This document shows positions 40,849 to 47,538 of a stretch of DNA of 64,000 nt, in pieces; position 1 is the first letter of the stretch; every line of letters starts with the position of its first letter. Where the stretch lies: assembly GCF_900090235.1 (NCBI RefSeq), contig NZ_LT607750.1, positions 4,207,001-4,271,000 on the forward strand, written 5' to 3'. This DNA is from Micromonospora echinaurantiaca. GTDB taxonomy: Bacteria > Actinomycetota > Actinomycetes > Mycobacteriales > Micromonosporaceae. The position numbers were made by a program, and so were the translations under genes. The notes below the pieces were generated by a model. That model saw only the letters and a list, made by a program, of their open reading frames with translations, did no database searches and had not been told where the DNA came from.

Positions 40849-42659
40849 CCATCGAGACCGCACCCCCGGTCGCGCTGCCCGGCGGGGAGATGCTGGCCTG
40901 GTCCGACCTGCCGGCGGTCCGCCTCGCCGCCGGCGGTCCGCTGGCCGCGCTGGCCGCCCGGGTGGTGCCCGCCGGGGCCCGGGTGCTGCTCGCCGGCCCG
41001 CACGACCCCGCGCTGCTGGACCGGCTGGCCCACGCCGAGGTGACCTGCCTGCTGCGCGGTTATCCGGACGGGGTGGCGCTGGCCGACCGGGCGGCCCGGG
41101 TGGTGGTGGGCGGGCCGGCCGGGCTGCCCGACGACGGCCGGTACGACGTCATCGTCGCGGCGGCCGGGCTGGACGCGGTGGAGTCGGTCGAGGGCGACCG
41201 GCTGGGCTGGACCGGGGTGCTGGCGCGCCTGGTGGCCGCGCTGCGCCCCGGGGGCGACCTGCTGCTGCGGCTGGACAACCCGCTCGGCCTGCACCGGCTG
41301 GTCGCCGCCGCCCCCTGGTACGCCGCCCGGGAGGACTCCGCCTGGACGGTGGACGGGGTGCTCGACGCCGCGTACCCGGCCAACCTCGACCGGCTCCGCG
41401 AGCGGCTGGCCGGGGCCGGGCTGCACGCCGACGCCTGCTTCGCCGCGTACCCGCGCCCGGACGCGGCCACTGCGCTGGTGGACGCCGCCGCGCTGGCCCG
41501 GCGCACCGACTCGGGACTGTTCGACGCGATGCTGCACGGCGCCTGCGCCGGCGGTTTCGCCGGCCGCGAGGTGCTGCGGGATCCGGCCCGGCTGGCGGTC
41601 GACGCGCTGCACGCCGGCCGGGCCACCGACCTGGCGCCGGGCTGGCTGGTGCTCGCCCGCAAGGCCACCGGCCCCGAGCGGCCGGCCGCCGGGGACCGGG
41701 CCGGCCTGCCGGTGGCGCTGGTGCAGACCGGCCCGCCCGGGGTGGGCGTGGTCGAGGTGGTGGACGCGCCCGAGGGATGGCGCTGGCGGGCCGACCGGCC
41801 GACCGAGCGCGGTGGGCCGGCGGCGCCGTACGCCACCCGGGAGGCCGCGTACCGGGACCCGGCGGCGCTGACCGGGCCGGTTCCGGACGGCCGCCTGCTG
41901 CGTACCCTGCTGCTCGACGGCTGCCTGCGCCGTGACCTGGACGGGCTGCGCCGGCTGCTGCGCGGGTACGCGACCTGGCTCGCCGGCCAGGCCGGACCCG
42001 ACGGTCGGCTCGCCGGCGCGGTGGCGTTGGCCGGGGTGGACAACGTCGTGGTCGCTGGCGACCGGTACGCCGTGCTCGACCCGAGCTGGCGGGCCGCCGA
42101 GCCGCTGCCCGGCCAGGTGGTGCTGGCCCGGGCCCTGTGGCGGTTCGCCGCCGAGCTGCTCACCGGCGGGTACGCCCACCCGTGGCCGTCCACCCTGGAC
42201 GTGCCGGGGCTGACCATCGTGCTCGGTGGGCTGGCCGGGCACGACCTGAGCCGGGCTACCGTCGACGCGGCGGTGGAGACGGAGGCGGCGGTCACCGCCG
42301 CGTTGCACGGGCTGGACACCGACCGGCGGGTGGCCCTCGCCGGCGAACTGCGTGCCGTCGAGCCCACCGACCCGCCGCCGGGGCCGCGCAGCTACCAGCA
42401 GCTTCGCGAGGCGTGGCTGCGCCAGCGCGAGGAGCTGACCCGGCTCGGCGCGCTGCTGAAGTGGACCGAGGAGCTGCTCACCTCACGGGAGCGGGCGCTA
42501 CGCCGGGCCGACGCGACGATCCAGCTGCTCAGCGGCTCGCTCAGCTACCGGGTGGGCCGGCTGGCCATCACCCCGGCCCGGTTGGCCAAGCGGGGCGCCC
42601 GGGCCGCGAAACGCCGGGCCCGCGCGGCGCTGGGCACCCGGCGGGAGGAGCAGCAGTGA
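40845..42659 (+). CDS. Two-domain SAM-methyltransferase-like protein
   Basis: 604 aa. Residues about 20-230 look like a class I Rossmann methyltransferase (VPAGARVLLAG, DVIVAAAGLDAVE, LRPGGDLLLRL), but the glycine motif is altered and may not bind SAM. Residues about 260-480 form a second domain with GVDNVVVAGDRYAVLDPSW, reminiscent of kinase-like or APH-type C-terminal domains of such proteins. The end is a coiled coil plus a basic tail (SLSYRVGRLAITPARLAKRG) like many actinobacterial glycosyltransferases. TTG 40845 follows AGGAGGAG and overlaps the preceding stop (TTGA). Possibly O-methylates the glycan. Confidence 0.65.
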   Translation: MTIETAPPVALPGGEMLAWSDLPAVRLAAGGPLAALAARVVPAGARVLLAGPHDPALLDRLAHAEVTCLLRGYPDGVALADRAARVVVGGPAGLPDDGRYDVIVAAAGLDAVESVEGDRLGWTGVLARLVAALRPGGDLLLRLDNPLGLHRLVAAAPWYAAREDSAWTVDGVLDAAYPANLDRLRERLAGAGLHADACFAAYPRPDAATALVDAAALARRTDSGLFDAMLHGACAGGFAGREVLRDPARLAVDALHAGRATDLAPGWLVLARKATGPERPAAGDRAGLPVALVQTGPPGVGVVEVVDAPEGWRWRADRPTERGGPAAPYATREAAYRDPAALTGPVPDGRLLRTLLLDGCLRRDLDGLRRLLRGYATWLAGQAGPDGRLAGAVALAGVDNVVVAGDRYAVLDPSWRAAEPLPGQVVLARALWRFAAELLTGGYAHPWPSTLDVPGLTIVLGGLAGHDLSRATVDAAVETEAAVTAALHGLDTDRRVALAGELRAVEPTDPPPGPRSYQQLREAWLRQREELTRLGALLKWTEELLTSRERALRRADATIQLLSGSLSYRVGRLAITPARLAKRGARAAKRRARAALGTRREEQQ

Positions 42660-43534
42660 CCGGCCCGGAGCGGACATCACCGCCAGCCGCCACGGGGGCG
42701 CCGGCCGGCGGCTCGGCAGCCCGGGCCGGCACGGCACCCCCGCACGCAGCGGCGGCGCGGGCCGGGGCGGCGGCGCAGGCCGACGCGGCGCGGGCCGGGG
42801 CGGGGCCGCGGATCGTCGGCGTCGTGCAGGCCCGGATGGGCTCCTCCCGGCTGCCCGGCAAGGTGCTCCGGCCGCTCGCCGGGCGCAGCGTGCTCGGCCG
42901 CGTGGTCCGGGCCGCCACGGACAGCGGCGTCCTCGCCGACCTGGTGGTTGCCACCAGCACCGACCCGGCCGACGACGCCGTGGTCGCCGAGTGCGACCGG
43001 CTCGGCGTGCCCTGGCACCGGGGGCCGGTCGACGACGTGCTGACCCGGTTCGTCGGCGCGCTCCGGGCGCACCCGGCGGACGCGGTCATGCGGTTCACCG
43101 CCGACTGCCCGCTGCTCGACCCGGAGATCGTCGCGCTGGTGGCCGGGGTCTACCGGGCGGTGCCCGGGCTGGACTACGCCAGCACCGCGATCGCCCGTAC
43201 GCTCCCCCGCGGGCTGGACGTCGAGATCATCCGGGCCGGCGCGCTGGACGCCCTGGACCGGCTCGCCACCGGCCACCACCGCGTGCACGTCACCTCCTAC
43301 GCGTACACCCACCCGGAGCTGTTCCGGGTGCTCGGGGTGACCCTCACACCGGATCGCTCGGGGCTGCGGCTCACCCTCGACACCGAGCAGGACTGGCGGC
43401 TGGTGCGGGCGGTGATCGACCATTTCGGTGACGTCAGCGTGCCGCTGGCGAAGCTCGCCGACTGGCTCGACGGGCAGCCGGCGCTGCGCGTGCTCAACGC
43501 CGCAGTGCGGCAGAAGCGGCTGGAGGAGTCCTGA
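42656..43534 (+). CDS. Cytidylyltransferase-like protein (SpsF/PseF type)
   Basis: 292 aa. After an Ala/Gly-rich N-terminal extension of about 50 residues (encoded by direct DNA repeats at 42751-42803), the core begins IVGVVQARMGSSRLPGKVLRPL, with DCPLLDPEIV, the family nucleotidyl-binding and metal motifs. This is the SpsF/PseF-type family; PseF makes CMP-pseudaminic acid from CTP. In pse operons SpsF-like proteins are the usual stand-in for PseF. GTG 42656 overlaps the previous stop. A later start would remove the low-complexity extension, but none has a ribosome binding site as good as the GGGAGGAG here. Confidence 0.8.
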   Translation: MTGPERTSPPAATGAPAGGSAARAGTAPPHAAAARAGAAAQADAARAGAGPRIVGVVQARMGSSRLPGKVLRPLAGRSVLGRVVRAATDSGVLADLVVATSTDPADDAVVAECDRLGVPWHRGPVDDVLTRFVGALRAHPADAVMRFTADCPLLDPEIVALVAGVYRAVPGLDYASTAIARTLPRGLDVEIIRAGALDALDRLATGHHRVHVTSYAYTHPELFRVLGVTLTPDRSGLRLTLDTEQDWRLVRAVIDHFGDVSVPLAKLADWLDGQPALRVLNAAVRQKRLEES

Positions 43535-44592
43535 GCACGCTACGAGTCGGGTTGCGCTGCGACGCCGGGCCGAGCCGCGGCGTCGGTCACCTGGTGCGCT
43601 GCCTGGCGCTCGGCGAGGAGTTCCTGGCCCGGGGCGCCACCGTGGAGCTGTTCGGGTCGGTCGAGCGGGTCGGCTGGGCGGCCGCCCAGCTCGCCGCCCG
43701 GGGCATCCCGCTGCGTCCCGGCCCGGAGACGCCCGCCGACCTGGTCGCCGCCGCGCGCCGGCACCGGCTGGACGTGATGGTGCTCGACTCCTACGAGCTG
43801 GACCCGGCCGGGACGGGCGCGCTGCGCGCGGCGGGCGTGCTGACCGTGGCCGTCGTCGACGGCGACACCCGGGGGCAGGACGCCGACCTCTACCTCGACC
43901 AGAACTTCGGCGCGTCGACCAGCGCGCCGGCCGGGCGGCTGCTCGCCGGCAGCGCGTACGCCCTGCTGCGGGACTCGGTGCTGGCCGCGCGGCCGGCGAC
44001 GCCCCGGCCGGCCACGGCGGTGGGCCGGGCCCGGGTGCTGGCCTTCTTCGGCGGCACCGACGCGGTCGGCGCCGCCCCGGTGCTGACCCGGGTGCTCGTC
44101 GCCACCGGGCATCCGATGGACCTCACCGTCGTGGTCGGTCGCCCCGAGGTGGCGGCGGACCTCGCGGCGGTGACGCCGGGACGCGGGCAGGCGCTGCACC
44201 CGGTGCCGCCCACCGACGAGCTGCCCGCCCTGATCGGCGCGGCCGACCTGGTGGTCAGCGCCGCCGGCACCTCCACCTGGGAGCTGTGCTGCCTGGGCGC
44301 GCCGGCCGCGCTGGTGTGCGTCGTGGACAACCAGCGCGAGTCGTACCGCCGGGTGGTGGCCCACCGGCTCGCCGCCGGCCTCGGCGAGCTGCCGGCGCTG
44401 ACCGGCCCCGGGGTGGCCGGCCGCGCGGCCCGCACCGCGGCGGCCCGGATCCTGCGCGGGCTGCTCACCTCGCCGGCGCACCGCGCCGCGCTCTCCGCCC
44501 GGGCCTGGGCCGCCGTCGACGGGCGCGGCCGCGCCCGGGTCGCCGACGCGGTGCTCGCCGCGGTCGCCGCCGCCCCGGCCACCCCTCGGTAG
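43531..44592 (+). CDS. pseG: UDP-2,4-diacetamido-2,4,6-trideoxy-altropyranose hydrolase, PseG
   Basis: 353 aa GT-B-like hydrolase. LRVGLRCDAGPSRGVGHLVRCLAL carries the catalytic-type GxGH His; AFFGGTDAVGAA, HPVPPTDELPALIGAADLVVSAAGTSTWELCCLGAPA follow. It removes UDP so that PseI can condense the free sugar. The family N-terminus fits only if translation starts at CTG 43531, overlapping the SpsF stop (CTGA) just after GGAGGAG; the next start, TTG 43552, would lose the first beta strand. Last gene of the pse operon. Confidence 0.85.
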   Translation: MSTLRVGLRCDAGPSRGVGHLVRCLALGEEFLARGATVELFGSVERVGWAAAQLAARGIPLRPGPETPADLVAAARRHRLDVMVLDSYELDPAGTGALRAAGVLTVAVVDGDTRGQDADLYLDQNFGASTSAPAGRLLAGSAYALLRDSVLAARPATPRPATAVGRARVLAFFGGTDAVGAAPVLTRVLVATGHPMDLTVVVGRPEVAADLAAVTPGRGQALHPVPPTDELPALIGAADLVVSAAGTSTWELCCLGAPAALVCVVDNQRESYRRVVAHRLAAGLGELPALTGPGVAGRAARTAAARILRGLLTSPAHRAALSARAWAAVDGRGRARVADAVLAAVAAAPATPR

Positions 44593-44623
44593 TCGTACGC
44601 CTGTACGAAGAGGCTGGTAGGGT
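44593..44623 (+). promoter_or_regulatory. SOS-box-like palindrome and leaderless promoter of alkB
   Basis: TCGTAC (44593-44598) and GTACGA (44603-44608) form a dyad with a 4-nt spacer, the layout of the actinobacterial LexA box TCGAAC-N4-GTTCGA with one symmetrical base change. A TAGGGT -10 at 44618-44623 ends 6 nt before the alkB ATG, suggesting a leaderless, damage-inducible transcript. Inference only. Confidence 0.45.
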
Positions 44624-44629
44624 GCGGAC

Positions 44630-45265
44630 ATGACGCAGGCCGCCTACCAGCCGTCGATGCTCGACCTCACCGACGCCGGGCCGGCGCTCGGGCCGCTCGC
44701 CGGCGAGCTGCGCCGGCACGTGCTCAGCCGGGGCGTCTGGGTCGACCACCTGCCCGGCTGGGTGCGCGGCTCCGACCAGGTGCTCGAGACGCTGCTGCGG
44801 GACGTGCCGTGGCGGGCCGAGCGGCGCACCATGTACGACGCCGAGGTGGACGTGCCCCGCCTGCTCTGCTGGTACGCGGGCGGCCGGGAGCTGCCCCACC
44901 CGGTGCTCACCGAGGCGCGCGAGACGCTGACCCGGCACTACGCGCCGGAGCTGGGCGAGCCGTTCGTCACGGCCGGCATGTGCCTCTACCGCAGCGGCCG
45001 CGACAGCGTGGCCTGGCACGGCGACACGCTGGGCCGGTCGGCGCACAGCGACACGATGGTCGCCATCGTGTCGTTCGGCTCGCCCCGGCCGCTGCTGCTC
45101 CGCCCGCGCGGCGGCGGCGGCAGCCTGCGGTTCCCGCTCGGGCACGGCGACCTCATCGTGATGGGTGGCTCCTGCCAGCGCACCTGGGAACACGCCATCC
45201 CGAAGACCGCCCGGCCGGTCGGCCCCCGGGTCAGTGTGCAGTTCCGCCCCGCCGGCGTCGCCTGA
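44630..45265 (+). CDS. alkB: AlkB-like 2-oxoglutarate/Fe(II) dioxygenase
   Basis: 211 aa. AlkB superfamily: H130-x-D132 in WHGDTLG and H188 in WEHAIPK bind iron, and R200/R206 in GPRVSVQFR bind 2-oxoglutarate. MYDAEVDVPRLLCWYA is the nucleotide-recognition region typical of DNA-repair members. It should demethylate N1-methyladenine/N3-methylcytosine in DNA or RNA. It lies downstream of the pse operon but with its own promoter. The symbol is by family. Confidence 0.88.
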   Translation: MTQAAYQPSMLDLTDAGPALGPLAGELRRHVLSRGVWVDHLPGWVRGSDQVLETLLRDVPWRAERRTMYDAEVDVPRLLCWYAGGRELPHPVLTEARETLTRHYAPELGEPFVTAGMCLYRSGRDSVAWHGDTLGRSAHSDTMVAIVSFGSPRPLLLRPRGGGGSLRFPLGHGDLIVMGGSCQRTWEHAIPKTARPVGPRVSVQFRPAGVA

Positions 45266-45301
45266 GCCCGCCGGCTCCGCTCACCAGCAGGCCGGCTCCG
45301 C

Positions 45302-45820
45302 TCAGAGCAGGCCGGCCAGCTTGTAGAGCACCAGGGAGCCGGCGACCGCGACGTTCAGACACTGCCCGCCGCCGACCATCGGGATCTCCACCGCCGCGTC
45401 CAGGGCATCGAGCGCCTCCGGCGGGATGCCGGTGGCCTCGTGGCCCAGCACCACGACGGTACGGCCGCGCGCGGCGGGCAGGTCGCCGAGGCGGATCGCC
45501 TCGTCGGCCAGCTCCACCCCGAGGATCCGGCTGCCGGCGGCCCGCTCGGCGGCCAGCCAGCGCAGCGGGCTGCCGACCCGGTGCACGCAGCCCGGCCGGC
45601 GCAGCGTGTTGCCCCGGGCGATCGCCTCGTCCACCCAGCGGAACGGCGGCACCGCCAGGCAGGCGCCGACGGCGTCACAGGTGCGCAACAGGGTGCCCAG
45701 GTTGGCGCCGTGCATCGGCCAGAGCGGGGCGGCGACCAGGTGCCCCCAGCAGCGGTGCGGACGGGGACGGCGGGCGGCCCGCAGCTCGCGGCGCGGCCGG
45801 ACCCGGATGGCGGCGCTCAC
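45302..45820 (-). CDS. TrmH/SpoU family RNA 2'-O-methyltransferase
   Basis: 172 aa SPOUT methyltransferase: GANLGTLLRTCDAVGA (motif 1), VVLGHEATGIPPEAL (motif 2) and IPMVGGGQCLNVAVAGSLVLYK (motif 3, knotted SAM site). Short like TrmL/TrmH-like single-domain proteins that methylate tRNA ribose. GTG 45820 is chosen because the region upstream is not conserved in such proteins; the ribosome binding site is weak. Converges with alkB; short direct repeats of GCCGGCTCCGCTCA lie in the 36-bp gap between. Confidence 0.82.
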   Translation of the reverse strand: MSAAIRVRPRRELRAARRPRPHRCWGHLVAAPLWPMHGANLGTLLRTCDAVGACLAVPPFRWVDEAIARGNTLRRPGCVHRVGSPLRWLAAERAAGSRILGVELADEAIRLGDLPAARGRTVVVLGHEATGIPPEALDALDAAVEIPMVGGGQCLNVAVAGSLVLYKLAGLL

Positions 45821-46064
45821 GCCGCTACGGCGACTCCGCCGTGGTGCAGATCGAGCATCGGAAGGTGTGCTTCGCGGCGCACACGAGCCATCGACGGTGA
45901 CAGGCCGCTCGATTGTAGACCCCGCCGTCGCCGGCGGACCCGCCCCGTTGCGCGCCCGCCGCCGGACGGCGGACACCCTTGCCGGGTGTCGCCGCGGTCG
46001 TGCCAGAATCAACGCCCAGGGTCCCTCACGCCCCCGCCGCCACTGCCGACGCGAAGGGCGCTCC

Positions 46065-47411
46065 ATGACCCAGTCCCCCACCGAACCGCGATCCCGCTGG
46101 TCCCCCTGGTCCCTGCACGGCGACGGGCGGTCCATCCGCCCCGGCGACGTGGTCCACCCCGACGAACGACTCTCCTGGCCACGCACCCTCGGCGTCGGCG
46201 TGCAGCACGTGGTGGCGATGTTCGGCGCCACCTTCACCGTGCCGCTGATCACCGGCTTCCCGCCGGCCACCACGCTCTTCTTCTCCGGGCTGGGCACGCT
46301 GCTGTTCCTGCTGATCACCGGCAACCGGCTGCCCTCGTACCTCGGCTCGTCGTTCGCCTTCATCGCGCCGGTGCTCGCCGCCAAGGCCGGCGGGGACATC
46401 GGGCCGGCGCTCGGCGGCATCCTGGTGGCCGGCGCCGCGCTGGCCGTGGTCGGGCTGGTGGTGCAACTGGCCGGCTCACGCTGGATCGACGCGCTGATGC
46501 CGCCCGTGGTCACCGGCGCGATCGTCGCGCTGATCGGCCTGAACCTCGCCCCGGTCGCCTGGGACGGCGGCGGCAGCGGCACCGGCGTCAAGGCCCAGCC
46601 GCTGATCGCGGTGGTCACCCTGGTCGCGATCCTGCTCGCCACGGTGGCCTTCCGGGGTTTCCTGGCCCGACTGTCCATCCTGCTCGGTGTGGTGGTCGGC
46701 TGGGTGCTCGCGGCCGCCCTCGGCGACCTCGACCCGAAGGCGGTCGACGGGCTGCGCGACGCCGCCTGGGTCGGCCTGCCCGATTTCCACGCGCCGAGCT
46801 TCAGCCTGCGCGCCGTCGTCCTGGTGATCCCGGTGATCCTGGTGCTGATCGCGGAGAACGCCGGCCACGTCAAGGCGGTCGCCGCGATGACCGGCCGCAA
46901 CCTGGACAAGGACATGGGCCGGGCGTTCCTGGGTGACGGGCTGGCCACCGTGCTGGCCGGCTCCGGCGGCGGCTCCGGCACCACCACGTACGCGGAAAAC
47001 ATCGGCGTGATGGCGGCGACCCGGGTCTACTCGACCGCCGCGTACTGGGTGGCCGGGGTGGCGGCGGTGCTGCTCGGACTGAGCCCGAAATTCGGCGCGC
47101 TGATCCTCACCGTGCCGGCCGGAGTGCTGGGCGGCGCCACCACCGCGCTGTACGGCCTGATCGCCATCCTCGGCGCGCGGATCTGGATCGAGAACCGGGT
47201 GGACTTCCACGACCCGGTGAACCTGCTGACCGCGGCGGTCGCGGTGATCGTCGGCGCGGCGAACTACACGCTGACCGCCGGCGACCTGTCGTTCAACGGC
47301 ATCGCCCTCGGCACCGCCGCCGCCCTGGTCAGCTACCACGGCATGCGCCTGATCGCCCGCCTCCGCGGCACCACCCCCGAAACCCGCCCCGCCCCCGCCC
47401 CCGAACTCTAA
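46065..47411 (+). CDS. Uracil/xanthine permease (NCS2 family)
   Basis: 448 aa, about 12-14 membrane segments. NCS2 family signs: GVQHVVAMFGATFTVPLITG, ENAGHVKAVAAMTG with the substrate-contact Glu, and GSGGGSGTTTYAENIGVMAATRVYS. It is a uracil/nucleobase:proton symporter. ATG 46065 has AAGGG 8 nt upstream. The short C-terminal Pro-rich tail is encoded by a C-rich tract running into the palindrome at 47429. Confidence 0.9.
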   Translation: MTQSPTEPRSRWSPWSLHGDGRSIRPGDVVHPDERLSWPRTLGVGVQHVVAMFGATFTVPLITGFPPATTLFFSGLGTLLFLLITGNRLPSYLGSSFAFIAPVLAAKAGGDIGPALGGILVAGAALAVVGLVVQLAGSRWIDALMPPVVTGAIVALIGLNLAPVAWDGGGSGTGVKAQPLIAVVTLVAILLATVAFRGFLARLSILLGVVVGWVLAAALGDLDPKAVDGLRDAAWVGLPDFHAPSFSLRAVVLVIPVILVLIAENAGHVKAVAAMTGRNLDKDMGRAFLGDGLATVLAGSGGGSGTTTYAENIGVMAATRVYSTAAYWVAGVAAVLLGLSPKFGALILTVPAGVLGGATTALYGLIAILGARIWIENRVDFHDPVNLLTAAVAVIVGAANYTLTAGDLSFNGIALGTAAALVSYHGMRLIARLRGTTPETRPAPAPEL

Positions 47412-47428
47412 CCGCCCCCGACCCTCCC

Positions 47429-47488
47429 GTTGATCATGAGGTTGGCGGCGGGAATCCGGCATTTCGCACCGCTAACCTCATGATCAAC
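47429..47488. terminator. Long palindrome between convergent uracil permease and parC
   Basis: Perfect 15-bp arms (47429-47443 GTTGATCATGAGGTT and 47474-47488) extend by one G.T pair and four more pairs to about 20 bp around a 20-nt loop. Only 17 bp after the permease stop and 50 bp after the parC stop, it can terminate both. The sequence is a full dyad with an unusually low-GC core for this genome. Confidence 0.7.
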
Positions 47489-47538
47489 GCGACAAGGTGG
47501 GGGTGGGGGCGGTGTGGGTGGGCCCACCCCCGGCGGGG

